This document shows positions 1 through 15,200 of a stretch of DNA of 64,000 nt, one piece after another. The DNA is from Pycnopodia helianthoides (lineage: Eukaryota; Echinodermata; Asteroidea; Forcipulatida; Asteriidae): NCBI GenBank assembly GCA_032158295.1, contig CM063250.1, forward strand, positions 7,241,001 to 7,305,000, given 5' to 3'. The notes beneath the pieces were generated by a model. It was not told where the DNA came from. It saw nothing but the letters and a program-made list of their open reading frames with translations, and did not search any database. Numbering within the stretch: the stretch's first letter is position 1; the number at the start of each line of letters is the position of its first letter. The position numbers and the translations under genes are program-made.

Positions 1-40
1 GTCTAATTCATTTTGCCATGAATTTTGTTTTCACCGAAAG

Positions 41-284
41 AATTCGAAAATATTCCAAAGCCTGCGGAACCAAAGAAGGAGATAAATACCGAAACACCAA
101 CAGCCAAAGTACAACACAAAGAGCCCCTCCTTAGAGATGAACTTCGGTCTGAATCGAAGGAGGAGACAAGAAAGCCCCAACCGTCCAGGGAGGTGAGCAA
201 GGAGAACAACACGACTGGGAGCACCACAAGAGACGAAACAGACGGTAACGTCAATATCCAGGATGAGGAGGAGGCGTACACAGA
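41..284 (+). CDS. mylk: MLCK exon: acidic/basic linker before Ig1
   Basis: Open frame reading ...EFENIPKPAEPKKEIN and so on, low complexity and rich in Lys, Glu, Thr and Ser, with no domain. The proposed acceptor AG is at 39-40 after a pyrimidine-rich stretch; the donor GTAAGT is at 285. It starts in phase 1 and ends in phase 2, which fits the next exon at 980. It is assigned to MLCK because the frame continues into Ig1. The acceptor is less certain than the donor. Confidence 0.72.
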
Positions 285-3200
285 GTAAGTGTCTATTGTG
301 TGTTATCAAATGTTGTGATATTTTAAAAACGGTTAAGAGAAGTTGAACATTTCACGGTTAACGTAGCTTTAAGGTTCCCCACTTCCATTGTGGTTCGAAC
401 CGCAAAGTGCGGCTCCAATCAGAAGCGTAACAATCTTCAGCACGTTTTTGAATTGCTAATTGGAAGGGAAGATAAGTAGAAACAAATGAGTATTTTAGAT
501 GAAAACAATAGTATGCAATCGTCAGTGTCAACTACTTTGATTAGTTTTACACGTTTTGTACTGTAAGACGGTTTGTCACCGTGGTCAAACGGTTAGACTG
601 CAAGCCAACCGCTGATATCACAAAGACAGGAATAGTGTCGTTAGGTGCTGAATCACAATTTATTGGTTTGTGCAAAGGGATACTTTTGAACGCTATAGGT
701 GGCAGCAGACATACCAGGTAATATTCCTTTGTTTTTGCAGTTCTAAGCATCGCACATTGCCGAGAACAATATATTTACCTGGTAAGTCTGCTGCCACCTA
801 GCGTCCCAAAAGTCCCCCATTCATAAAATTGTATGAGAGAGATTGGCTGCTGCCAGTTTGGTGTTCATATCCCCTTGCGGGAGTTTTGCCGAGTTCTCTT
901 GTTGGAAAGATCATCTAAACAAACAAACGAACAATGCTCCACTTTTAAATTTGACAAACCTGTGACTTCATCATTCTAGAGCGGCCCTCAATTACCACCA
1001 CCAGCCTCGCCGATCCTCCCTGCAGTCCACCGGCGCGCCGGTTCCCAAGCCCCCAGAGTTCATCTTGCGTCCACGATCACATCACATCACCCCGCCCGAG
1101 ATGGCTCGCCTCTCCTGTATGGTCAAGGGATACCCCACTCCGACCGTGACCTGGAAGAAGAACACGATGGTCTTAAAAGACGAAGGGAGGTTCGAGATTT
1201 TCAAGGATGGTGGAGAGGAAATCTTAGAGATTTATGACACGGTGGAGGAGGATGCTGGACGTTACACGTGTGTCATAGCTAACGAGCACGGGAAGACTAC
1301 ATCTAGTGCCAACGTATCACTTCGTGGTAAGAAAAACGAATGAAACATCGAGTTATACCGATTATCAGCTTATTCATTTGGATTTGCTGCACTGATATTG
1401 ACTCGACCGTTTGTTAGTCTTGGTTCGAGACGCTCTTTGTTTCTATTTCACAAGCCATCACCGATAGCGATTGTGTCATACCGGATCGTCTGGAGACAGT
1501 GGTTTATATTGGCGATAGATCGTGAAGTATAAACAAGAGCAAAGTCATTGATTCTTGAACTGAGACTACAACTGTGCAGTCACTTTACAAAACTGTAATG
1601 TACAAGATTACAACCAGTGATTTTGTTGGAAAGATTAAGCCATGATTACGGTATTATAATGATATTTTCATAAAAATATGTGAGTATCATATTTATGATT
1701 TGTTTATTTGTTTGGTTAGGCAAAATAGCTAGAGACGTACCACCGAAATTCACACAGCGGATAACGAACTCCAGGACCAAGGACGGCGATACTGCCAGAT
1801 TCTCATGCCGGGTCACAGGCGAGCCGGCCCCCACGATACAGTGGCTGTTTCTCGGCAAGGAAATTTCCCCGGACGATGACATCTACGAGATCGCATTCGA
1901 CGGCGAGAAAGCTACATTGGTGTTACCGGAGGTTCTGCCGGAAGACGAAGGGGAGTACGAGTGTATTGCCCGTAACAGGGACGGAGAAGTGTCCTGCAGG
2001 GCAAGGCTAAGCGTAGAGAGTAAGTACCGCTATTGTTTCCATAGGACTAATCAGTACAATAAAAGACTTCGGAACTTATTCCGGTCAGCGGTTTGAACAG
2101 CTTGGAAATTATACAGAGTGAATTCAATGAAGTTGTCTCCATGCCATTATGTAGTTCAGTTATCAAAATATGTACGGTCAATGATTTGTACGTAGGATTT
2201 ATAATTTTGCTTGGTTATGATTTTCAAATGTTTAGCAGAGTACTCATGACTTTGTCCTTTCTTGTCGTGAGAAGTATCTCGTTTGTTATTCAAATGAAAA
2301 ACTATACACAGTTGAAATGAAAAACCATCGAAATCTCATAAATGACACACACAATAATCGTATTTATTTTTTTAATTCTCAGTTGCACTTACTGAACCCA
2401 GTGAACCTGTCGAGCCTGTAGCAACCGTTGCACCTGCCGGACAAGTTCAACAACTAAGGAAGAGAGGACCGTGGGAGCTGGAACGAAAGACGTCCCGCAC
2501 GGAAATATTCCTCCAAGCTTCTTCTCTTGGAAACTCCTCTGAATCGGAGGACGAGTCGTCAGCTTTGTCCAAGCGAAATGAGAAAGTCCTAAGTGCCACC
2601 AAAAACACCCAAGAAAAGCAAGACGTAGTTGTTGGAAACAGTCCAAACTACAAGGTGAAAGTCGTGGAGAACCAACAAGAAGAATCAAAGCCCTATGGAT
2701 TTCAGGTTGAGTCGGTGTATCCGTTGTCTTTAAAGCAAAACTGCCGAAAGATCGCGTGGGAATCCCGCTTGAGAAACGCTCTGTAGAACCGGATACGATA
2801 ACCGTAGATTCTATCAAAAAGGAAACATTGCCAACTTTGGAACTAAAGCTTGATCTAGAGTCAGAATCTGAATCTGAATCAGAACAGAGTGTGGAGAAAT
2901 CGGAACCAATTCAAGTGGAACCAGTTGAAGTGCAACGAGAAGAACCGGAAATTGAAAACCATGTCTCGACGAGCGATGCTAGTGAGACCGAACCAGAAGC
3001 AGAAACCGAGCCCGAGACTGTCGCATCCGACGAGAACGTTGACCGGGAAGCTCCTACGGATAACGGGAATACTGAACTTGTTATTTCTGATGTGGAACTA
3101 GAACCTGAAATCAAGATTGAGATTGAAGCCCTTGAAGAGGCATCGCCGCCTGCGGCTGTGTCCCAGAGCAAACCAGAGTTCTTACAGACGCCAAGTGATG

Positions 3201-6200
3201 TCGAAGTCATTGATGGAAGTCCCTTGGCTCTTACCGTCAAAGTTAAAGGTAGTTTGTTTTTGCCTTGGCTTGCCTTCCAAATCTTGAAAAAATATATATT
3301 ATATATAAATAATTTATAAAATGTACGTGTTTGGATAATGCCTGTGACAAATTGCCGTTCATTTAAAGGGAGGGCTGTATACCTTCGGTAATTACTCCAA
3401 AAATGTAAGACCATGAAAACTTACTTGGTAAGAACATGGAGGAAGAAATAGAGTAAGAAGCACTGCAGCTGTTGATAATGTAAAACATTTTGAGAAACAA
3501 TTCCTTCAAAGGAATGTGGTTTTAGAGAAAGGGATTCACAAACATTTCAATCTGAGAATTCCGCACGAAAAGTTTTTCAGATTGTGTGTTCCAATAACGG
3601 GTTATTCTTCTTGTGTTGGTATAACCGCCCCAGATTTTCGGCGATATCTCAATAACAGTACCACCTTTTGAAATGAAATTCTCACAGGTTAGTTTTTTGT
3701 ATATATCTACATTTACATAGGATTAAAACAATCGAACAGTTCGAAAAACCAAAGTTATACTTTGCCTTATAACCAGATAATTTGATATCGTCTTTCAGGA
3801 AGCCCTGCACCAGACGTGATGTGGATCTTCGATAATTGTGAGATCTTGGAAGATGATGACTTCAAACTGCTTCACGACGGGGAGCTTCATTCTCTAGTCA
3901 TCCGAGAGGTGTACCCAGAGGATGCTGGTATCTACTACTGCAAGGCATTCAATGTGGCGGGGGAGGAACAGTGCTCCGCTAAGATAGATATCAAAGGTAA
4001 GAATGCAAGATACCAATACCACCTGGGCACTGAGATCCAAAGATTCAAGTGCTGATCTGATGGGCTGGAACCGTACGGTTTGGTCGATGTACTGAACCGT
4101 ACTTTGTGCATTTTCCAGACAGTCGCGACTAGTTCATGGTGCCCAATTTCATAGAGCTGCTTTAAGCAGAAAATATTGCTTAACATTTTTCTTCTCAGCA
4201 GAAATGAGCAGGATACCAATCAAAAATTGTACATGTAACATGGTATTTTTGCCGGTAACCTTATTCTGGTGAGCATAATTTGTTTGTGCTCAGCTACTTT
4301 TTATGCTCAAGCAGATCTAGGAAATTGGGCCCTGGTTACAAAGAAAGGTTTTCGAAGAAGAGGTAAATTGCTGACAAAAACATGCAGGACGTATACAAGA
4401 CGGTATGCAAGAATGTAAAAAATGGACTTCTATTCCATTACCGTTCTAAACATAGTCAACACTATAATATTATGTGTATTTATTTTGTGGTGTAGATTTT
4501 TATTTTTGTTAATTACAGTATATAGCACATTCAAATGTATTGTATTGAGGGTTGTGATTATAGAACCCGAAGTTAAACATGTCACTACTTTCTTGTTGAC
4601 CAAATGCAATCTGGCCTCATCATCTTGATAACTTCCGAGAACTTCCTCTCCGTCATGTCTTTCTCTCTAGCCTGCTTCTACCGTGGATCAGACCTCTGTC
4701 TCCCAGGGGCTCCTTTCTTTCCTCTCTTCAATATTTCAGCTTCATGGTAACGGCTTCTTGCATGCACGTGTCCAGTCAGTCACTATTATTCTATAAAAAA
4801 AAGTTGCCTTTGGTCACCAATTGGTTCTTGCATGCACGGAAACAAATACAAATTGAAGTCTGGTCAACAAATAAACAAACAATTAGTTTACTTATTTATA
4901 TTGTTGATTGTTTGGGGTGTGTTCAAATCAGCACATCGAAGGAAGCTTTTTTGAAAGGCAATTATTCTTGGGTCATAATTTCTCATTTATTCGTCCTTTA
5001 TTCGAGAATGGAAGAGTACTCGATTGTTTAATATTCGCCTAACAAATTAATGTATGATGCTTAAAGATTGTTTTACCGTAATTGGTAAACTGATAATATG
5101 AACTTTCAACTAATCAGTAGTTACGATCTTGAGCTGCGATGCATGATGTTGTGTTTAAAAGTGGTATTGTTTCTATTTCCGCCAGTAACAGCTGTTAATC
5201 TATTTTTTTTTAAGTCACAGCATGCTTGATGTGGAAGAATTTGTTAATCGGCGTTTACTTTAAAAAATAACAATCCTCATTTTTAAGGTTGGTTTTAAAC
5301 CGTATGACAAGTTGAAAAGAACTCTTCATGTACGTTTGCTGTGATGTGGCAGTGTGGTGTAATGAGTTTTATGCTATACTTTGGGTGTGGCTTTCTGCAG
5401 ACTTTTATGAAGTTTTTGTGCGATTTAATTGTACCATATGGTTTCCTCTTGGCTTCAGATCCAGTATGCCAGGGCTCTCCACCCAGGTTCACCCAGAAGC
5501 CACGCTCGCTCACCGTGGACGAAGGGAGCAGTCTCAAGCTCACCTGCAAGGTCGAAGGTGACCCGAGCCCGCCATCTCGTGGTCCAAAGACGGTCGCATC
5601 ATCTCGTCGGGCCAGCGTATCGTCCTGAAGAAGCTGGGAGCCAACCTACGGATACTTCAGATACCAACGGTGCTGGCCACAGACGCCGGATCTTATACAT
5701 GTGTAATTGCTAATGCCAGCGGAGAGGAGAAGTGTACGGTGTCTGTAGTGGTGCACCCATTAGATGAAGAGCAGACGGATTTCAGACAACTACTGAAGTC
5801 AAGGTATTGCCAGAAATTACATTATAATTTGTTGTAATCTACCAGTACTATCCCTTCTAATTTGCCCTAACATTAATCAGAAATGTAAATTCAGTTTGCG
5901 GTAACACCATGCAGCAGTAGAATAAATAGCAAGACAAGTTCTCAAAGAACAATATCTACATGGCATAGTAGATAAATACACTTGGTGTTACCGCAATCTG
6001 AATATACATTGATACCTCACCATGCAATGCCTCAAATCCCATGTTAATCAGTAAGTGATGTTCGAAGCTTTGCATGTTGATGATAGTAGGAAGAGACTAT
6101 TACCAGTAAACTTCCAGCTATTATACAACCATGTTGAACTCTCTTTTGGGGCAGTGTAAGCTCCACAACAACAACAACGGCCCAACCCTCCTCCAAAAAG

Positions 6201-9200
6201 ATATGTATGCATGGTTTGTACCCAAAAGTTTAGTAGTTATTGTCATTTCCTTTGTTTTACCAGTAAGTTGACCAGCCGCTCAAGTGCACTGTTTGTGTAT
6301 GGTAGAGCAGATGTGCACGGCTAAGCTGTATTTAGCATTCAAAACAATGTGTATGTGACATTATATGGCGAGACAGTCGGAAGATTACACAGATTAAAGC
6401 TTTGCAATCTGAGGAGTAGGGCCTATCTTTGCAAAACAAATGTATTAAAAATGTCCCTTTTTGTTTGATGAATTTTGGGGAAACAGAATGTCCCTTCATA
6501 ATTTACTTTAATTTATTTATTGTTATACTGTTGCACATTTGTAAATAGTATGTTTTAAAACCGGAAGAAATATTGTTTACATTTATAACTTTATTTAGTT
6601 GTAGAATAAAATATTGCCAAAGATCCTTGTTTCGTATTCGGGCATTAATAAAACAATTATAGCCCCCACTATAAAAGGATAGGCTCGGTGGTCTAGCGGA
6701 ATGCAGCGTCAGTGGATTTTGTGTCTATCAAAGCACTCGAGTAAACAGTGCTTTCCCATCGGTGCTGGTCAAAATCCAAAAACTGCATCATAACAACTAT
6801 GATTTACGACGGCAAGTCGGCATTTTGGGAACCAAATTTTCACTTAATTTGTTATTATTTATTTGACAGACCCCGGCTTCAGAACATTAACAATAACAAC
6901 ACCTTCAACAGCAGCACCGATAAAAGCTCCCCAGAATCCGACCCGGCCCAGCTGGACTTCCGTCACGTGCTCACACGTCACGTGCAGACAAAGACGTCAC
7001 CGAAGTTCACCGAGGGGTTGAAGGACATGCGCATCAAGGAGGGGGAGACGGCGGTATTCTACTGCCAGGTGGAAGGGGCGCCGCAGCCGACCATCGCGTG
7101 GACGGTGGACGGCCGAGAGATCAAAGAATCTAAATATTTCAAAATGACAAATGAGGGTAGGTCCATATCTTAAATTAATTAATTACAATTAATTATTATT
7201 CTTTATCCCTGATGCAAATTTAACATCAACTTAAAACCGTAGCTCTACCCAAACTTAGTAGTCTAGTGGTAAGACATAATATGATCTAGAAGGCAAAGGT
7301 CGTGGGTTCGATTCCCACACGAGTAATATGCATGTGGATTTATTTCCCAGGAGGGCTCGGGAAAGTACTTAGTATACATTACTTAACACACATCGGTATA
7401 TGGGTAAAACACAAGTTCATGTAATTAATTAACAGTTAACCAAGATAATATAATTATACCTTAACTATTCGATTTAAGTTAATCAAAGTACCGTTTGCAA
7501 TATTATCAATAGAATTTCACAAATATTGCACAAGCTTTGACGGAAGATGCATTTTCTGTGACTTCATTACAAAACATTCAGTAAACATTATTCTTCGTGA
7601 TACCTCAAGGAACTACAATTCAATAAATCATTGACAACGAAAATCGGTTAAAGAACGGAAGAATTATATATTATCGTTGGCATGGGTCTGGTTGTACACA
7701 TCTTAAGATGACAGTTTTTATACTTTTGTATAACTTTGACAGCCCTTGTCCAACTTGTAATCATTGTGTATGTCTAAAGATTTAAAATAAAATAAATAAA
7801 AATACAAATTAAAAAAAACTTTCAAACGGTTACGGTTTGAAAAAACATCCAATCATTTTGTTTGTTTAAAACGTTTGCAAGGTTGGATCGAAGTAAACGA
7901 CCAACAATAGCTTATGAGAATAAAGATATGTCAAGTATTCGTTCATCATCTTTCTTTACTCACCAATCTCGACTTGCAGGTACACTGGCCAAGTTGACCA
8001 TAACTGAAGCTTTTCCTGAGGACGAGGGCGAATACTCATGCATTGCATCCAACACAGCTGGCCAGGAGAAAACTACATCTGACCTCAAGATCGTCCGTAA
8101 GTCATTCTTGAAGAAAAAACGATTTAAATCCACCCAAAAGTGATGCTAAAAACAGTTCAAACAAGACATTCGAATATAATCTTTAACACCATCAAGGAAT
8201 AAATAGGGTTTTTTTCGGTGAGGATTGGTGTGAATATTTAGCAAATGAGCAGTCATATTCATGGGGTAGTAACACTAAATTTGACATTTTATATTCTAAT
8301 GAAACATTTATATTGGGACTCGATTCATTGAGTAACGGTAAGCTGCTCATATGTTTTTTATAACAGTTTGGGAAGATGATGATGTTGCTGATTTAACCAA
8401 GCCCGGTGAAAAACGTGACAACCTCGACGAAGTCTTCAAGCGGTCCCTGACAATCTCTGAAGATGATGATGACACGGACATCGACATCCCATCATCGGGC
8501 AACCCAGCCATCACTGTCACCGAAGCCTCGCCAAAGAAGGCTAAGAAGATCCCCCCGCCGGTACCCGTCAAGAAGATATCCCTGGAACGCGCTCGAGCGC
8601 CCTCATTCGACCACTCGGACAACAACCCGAATGCAGTCGCCTCCGAAACTGCAGTCTCGAGAGCGGACAGAGATCCTGGCACGAGCCCACAGTTTGTAGT
8701 GGGACTCACTGATAAGAGGATCACTCAGGGCAGTGCTACGGTGCTGGAGTGCGAAATCACCGGTGAACCTGAGCCAGATATCGTCTGGTACCGGGAGGGC
8801 GTGGAGATCAAGGAAGGCGGCAAGTACCGCTACGAATTCGAGGGTGACCACGGTGTATTGCTGGTCATCAATAATGCCACGATGAGCGACTGCGGGCAGT
8901 ACACCTGTAAGGCCGTCAACCCGATCGGGTCAGCGGAGAGCTCGGCTCAACTGATCGGTGGAGGTGAGTTTACTGCAATTCTCTCTTCTTTATTTTGTTA
9001 CAATAAAATGCAGCTGAAAATGTGTTATATTATGCAGATAAACGAGAAATGCATTAGTTAACTGTGTTTTTTACAGTAAAGGTTATCGTAGTACAAATCG
9101 TTTCACGAAAACTTTCACTTCGGCACTGATATAAAAAGTACGCTAAACCCACAAGATTTCAATACATTGCCATAATTATATCACAGCCTTGTAAATTCTA

Positions 9201-12200
9201 ATGCAAAAAGGTAAGCGTTATAATGACCATATATCAGCCGTCTTACATAAGAGAAAAAACACAAGAAACTGTCAATCAAGTTATGGAAGTTAATAACACT
9301 CCACAGCTTACAATTTTTTTTAATCATGCCAAAGAAAAGTGCCTGTAGTCGAGGGGCGATTAGCAAGATTTTCATGGCCGCAAACAATGGATGCAAGACC
9401 GTGATTTATGAGTGTTTGTACAGTTGTCGGTATGCACGAACTTTATTAAGCAAATATAACCTATATTACATACGGTACACGACCTGCCTTTGTGTTTAGT
9501 CAACCTCGTCTAATAATTGAACCGTAATAGGGTACCGCCAGTGCAGCAGGCTTATAGCTTGAGAACTATCCAAGCCCCTGAGATGACGGTGCAACGTTTA
9601 ATCGTGGAGCTTATTTTGGGGATAGAGTTTTGTGAAATTCTTCAGTTTATCAAGAATGCTGCCAAACAACGTTCGATCATTTTCGTCATCGTAAAAGAGA
9701 GTTATAGCTCCCCGGTCGTACAAACTATATGGTTTTTGTTTTTGTTTTTTGCTGTTCGGTTCTTTGCATTTGTATTTTTTTTTATGCAAACAATTTTACC
9801 AAAGGTATTGACCTCTTAAAAGTATTAATAATTTATTCTATGGATGAATCGACAAAATTGTAAGAAAAATTGTTTTGATAACTTTGCAAAGTTAAAAGAA
9901 CTTTATAAAATGGTATCAATGGCTTGAAAATCATGTGACAGATTTTTTTCACGGATATTTTGATGTAAACATATTTTTTCGTGCACAAAATAATTTGATG
10001 TACAATTTCTTGTGCAAAATCTTTGAAGTACGAATATAAAATGAAGTTCAGAACTACTTAAATCACTGTGGGTATTTAGGACATTGTACATAGCATTGCA
10101 GCATCGCTCTGCCTGACAAAGCTAACCCACGGTGACATTAGCCTTTTCGAGATATGGTGGACACTGTAGGAGTGCACTGTTTGCTTTGGGTATATACATG
10201 TATTGTATACAGCAACCATTATTTACCATACCTCAAAATGGCTTATTTAGAATGTAAACCACAATGATAAGTCACCGTTTCTCTGCATTCAAGGGCTTGT
10301 ATCAAACGACAACGTACATGGTTTGTAATTTCCCAAGAAACACATTTTTGATAAGTTTTAACCTAATATCTCACTGAATATCAAGGTCCCAATACTCCAG
10401 AGAACTATTTACATCAAAAATATTGTCAAATCGACAAAATAGCGTTCGAAGACACCCCAAATCACGATGCCCCCTCCCCCTCCCCCTCCCCCCATCGAAA
10501 TAGGCGTGATGAACGTGCTGAAAGTCCATGACAAAACTGGGGATGAGAACATTCAGACTTTTATGTGAATTCAGACTTTTTATGTCTGTCTGTCTGTCTG
10601 TCTGTGAAAAGACAGATGTTAGTTTCTTCACATAAGAAGAAATTATGCTGTTTGATCTTCATCTTTTAGCACTGAGGATACTGTTCCCTGAACCTCTTTG
10701 AAATCTGTATTTCCAGGGGTTACCAAAAAGTAGAATTGCCATCATTTCACCACCTTAAATTTTGATCCTTTTTTGGGGGGGGGGGACCTTTTCGTCAACG
10801 TTGACTCTCACCCCCTGCAAAACAATGTGTCGTTGTGTTTCACTAAAATGTGATCAGACATCTAATTTGGTAAAATTCTTACGGTGGGTTGAATGATGTG
10901 TTAATTGAAAACTATAGTGTACGGTAATTAATATACTCTTCCAAAAAACCAATGTACCACCTTTGTCGTTACTTCAGTTGGGTCATTTCCATGGGTCATT
11001 TCTGTACACGGTGAATAGCGCGCGCTCCTGTGAGGGTTTGAACTTTCTTTGGTGGGAACTGATTTTGAAACTGGGACGAAAAAATGAACCATGGATCATA
11101 ATCAACAACTGTGGGTTAAAAAAACTTGTCTTATCAATAAGTCGTTAAGTGTTTAAAACTACTTCAGCGTTTGTGATTTGAGTGACGGTCTGTGATTATG
11201 TACGGGAAGGGATTTGTTATGCCAGGTTTTAATGACTTGTTATTCAATCGTTAAAAAGTAAGTGATATATCCGCATTATCAGAAAATTCAATACAAATGA
11301 GTTGTTATGAGCTCACAGAACTGTCAAGGCATGTTCAGAATGGATTATTCCGTGGAAAATCAATAAAAACTTATACATAAAAACAACAAAGTTGCCTCGT
11401 CAAATTTAAGTGTACATTCCGTCAGGGGGATTTTTTTTACACGAATTTCAAACGTTGACCTTAAAAAAAACCTGATCTAACATGTGTGTCAAGGAGACAT
11501 GAGTTTTCCTTTGATTTCAAAGTGACTATTTTAACTCAAACATTTTGTGTTTTTTTCCTGGGACTGTAAAGTCAAACAATCCATGCATGACGTTGTAAAT
11601 TAGAGTAGGCCCTAAACATATCAAAAACATTCCCAATCGCCTTCAAATGGACAGTTTATTACATTTGATTAAGACATGAGAGCATTTTGCAAAGTGCCTT
11701 TCACGTCCGCAACAACAATGATATGACGAATTGGGAATCCGTAACTGGGCATAGTCTGACGCCATGCATTGAGTGCCTGCAGTCTGTCTAACTTGCAACC
11801 ACAGCCTTTTTCCCCCATCTTTGACTTAAGTTGCTATACGGTTAAACCCCTTTTTCAACACGGGTAAATATTCTCGAGCATTGCGTGGACAGGCGTAATG
11901 CACTTACTCATCTAAGCGTCACAAATCCCCAAAATGATATGGACGCGAGATGTCAACCGCAATTTTAACCTTGTTCAGAAATTAGTCTCGGTGGAAAAGC
12001 ACACATGATATGATATAGCCAAGATGCTGGTAATCCCTCCCTCATCCAATTTGCTGGACGTGCTGACGTGAAGCGACATTAATGCTAAGTTTATTTAGCC
12101 CGCTTGTGATGTTGGAGCGATGACAAACGATGGTAGATGGAATACCATTAATGTGTCCACGTAATGCCACGTGAGATTATGGAAATCTTATGTTATTACT

Positions 12201-15200
12201 CCGAGATATCAGGATTTGGAATAACGTCAGTGTCAGGAGGTTTCTGTAGATTCGGAGATCTTTACTTCTTGACTAAAACTAAACCAGTGGACATACCTTT
12301 CCTGGTGCAGCCATCTTGTTTCCCCTTTATTTAAATGAACTGCCAAACCGAGGCTGAAAGGAAAAAATAGTTTGGCCTTCAGTGCAGTGAGAAACAACAT
12401 TTCACCAATGTAGTCGCACACAGAGGTTGTGACTCTTCAATTGATGAGTGAATTAATAACAGTTCTCCAGAAACATAAAGTGAATGCGTCTTTGAGGATA
12501 GCCTATCCGATGTGGTAGACCAAAGCAAATTCACCCCCACTCCCTCCTGAAAAGCATCCATTGTTCTTAGTTTTTTCCTAGGTTTTTAACACTGTTTTTT
12601 AAATACCGGATTATTTGAATGAATGGAGATTGTATTATACCAAAAACAAGTAAAGTGTCGGGAACAGCTGTACTTCTGTTCACTTGGTGCACCAATTCAC
12701 TGCAGTATTGTGATCTCTTTACTGGCAGAAACAAAGTCCAATACATTTCAATTTCCATACAACAACAATGGAGTTTTTACATTCATGGCCTCGCTCAATT
12801 TTGCAAGCAAACTCCAAGACTTCACTGGAATCACTGCCAGTCGATTAGAAATACGGAAGCGTAATGCGTGGTCATTTAATGGCAGGGGCACTCTGAGATT
12901 TTGCGCAAGCAGACTACCGCATTGATTATGAACAGTTTTCACTTCACGCTTGTAGTTGATGACAGAGAAAAAACCACATCTGTATATCAGTGGTGCGTGA
13001 GAAACTCGATTGCCTGCTTGTCACTCGGAAGGTATACTATGGGGTGGATTTTCGTCGACTTTGACTATGCGCCTTATTCATGAGTTATATCCATCTTATG
13101 TCTAGGTCCCCGAATACAATGCTTTTGTAAATCTGTAATTCTCATTGCTCGCTGTGTATGGTAACCAGACTTTAAAAAAATTGTCGACTTCGCTGTCGAC
13201 CTCGCTTTTTGTTAAAAAAAAGAGAACCGTAGGCCTATATAGTTTTACCGTGCTTTTTTGTATGCTAGGAATGAAATAGTGCTGTTTAACTATTTTCACT
13301 GATGCATGCATAGTAAAGTACAGACGTTCTATGGGAAAATTACAGTCGCCACACTTTCATATCAACCGTGCATCACGTAGGCACATTGTGCATGACGTCA
13401 CGATATTGCAACTCGTTGAACGGCGCCCAGATAAGAACATACTCACTAAGTGCGTACAATTGGACAATTCAGTAAAACTGTATCGCAACAGTTGGACTAA
13501 AATGTTGTATGTACCAATACTTTCAACACTGTGCATAAATAATACGACATTCATAAATTTGTTGCAACGGTGAACTTTTTTGACGAACTGGGAATCCGTA
13601 AATGGGCTTTGTGAAAGAGTCTGACGTCATGCTTGAAGCCTCAGCCAGTTCACACACCGATCCTAAGTATCATTGTACCTTGAGCCTTTCTGAAGAGCGG
13701 GTGAACTTCTCCTTCGCGAAAAAAAATATAAATATATATAAATTAGGGTAAACACATACGTAAGAAAATAACCAAGCCCTTTCGGAATGTTGTCTTCCTT
13801 TTGTGGGAAAACTTGTCTGTGTTGATAACAGATAATTCTCTTCAAAAGAGGGTGTACAAAGGTTCTATCCGTGCAAGATTTGCGACAATGAAGCGTAGTG
13901 TGAATAAACATATAATTGGGTTATCAACTTGCAATGTGCAGGATAGTTTCTTCGGTGGGAAATATTGTGGACCGATATTTTCATTAATGTTTAACCTCGT
14001 TTTGGAGTGTTTGCTTATAAACAGCCTTTAAGACCATTAGAATTGTCTTTTCTTTTTTCATAAAAAGGTTCGTGGGACTGTTTTTATTATTTTAAATCAC
14101 GCCGATGTTCCCCAAAATGCCATTGGTTCTTGAGAAATGTCATGACGGTAAACGGATAGAAACAAAATGCAACCTATATGAATGTTGATTAAGTTGACCT
14201 GTATCAGTGTGTGACCTTTTTGTCAGGTTCCCTCACTTCCCTGGGCTGTATGTGATAGTTTCTTATCATTTCATGAAAAGGAACCAGGCTAGGACCCCCG
14301 TCCAACCTCGATATGGTTTACATCGATTGACTATGGTAAAAGTAAGATGGCCTCACCATTGGTCTGTGAGATTTGTTTATGCATCCCAATCATCGAAATG
14401 ATAATTATTCAATTGAATGTGCCTTCCCCGTGGCGTGTGATATCTTTAAATCCCCATGTTTTCCCAACAGTCGTCATTGATTGGTGTAATTGATGACTGC
14501 ACTCAAGCGGCAGGCGTTATGTTGTATTACAGTATTGGGATCAGACACATCGCATTACGATCCAGTCACCCGTAGTTCACATTCTACCCGTCAGTTGCAC
14601 TACTTACCGCAAACCGTAGTCGGTATACATAGACAGTCTGAACTTGCCCCCCAAAATACAGTCATGAATTATGTATTTCTGCGTGTCGTAACAAACTAAG
14701 CCCAGATAAAAGCTTACCTTGTCGTCTATTACAAGCTTTGAACAATAATGATGATTGATATGAAGGTTTTGTCGTTACTCGGACACTATGCTTTAGTTGA
14801 ATTGAATTGAACTAGGCTTTGTGACGTGATTATGAAATAATGATTGTTATTTACACCTCCGCCATGTTTTTGTTTAAACCAGATGCAGTTATGCATGGGA
14901 ACACAGTATGAAAATGGTGAAAAATAATATGACATTTTAGATCCAAATAAAAACGGACAAAAGATCTCGGCGTCTTACTCGAAACATCCTTTTAAAAAGT
15001 TCCCTCACACCATGTTCGTCGACCCCTTAAATCGAGGACTTCATTTTGTTCTCCCATTGTTTGGTTTTGTACACCAATGCAACTCTAGGCTCATCTTGTT
15101 TTTGTGACTCTCTCTTTCACTCTGTGTATAAAATAATTATGCCTCATTGCGATTTACTTTGTAAAGGAACATTACAGAATTGGTTTTGCTAACAAAACAG

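Noticed and set aside
2706..2735. Micro-intron explaining the frame change in the Glu-rich exon
   Set aside because: The only GT...AG pairs in the overlap give introns under about 30 bases, too short to splice normally.
7255..7330. Possible tRNA gene
   Set aside because: A-box and B-box are present but acceptor and anticodon stems do not pair; tRNA-derived SINE instead.
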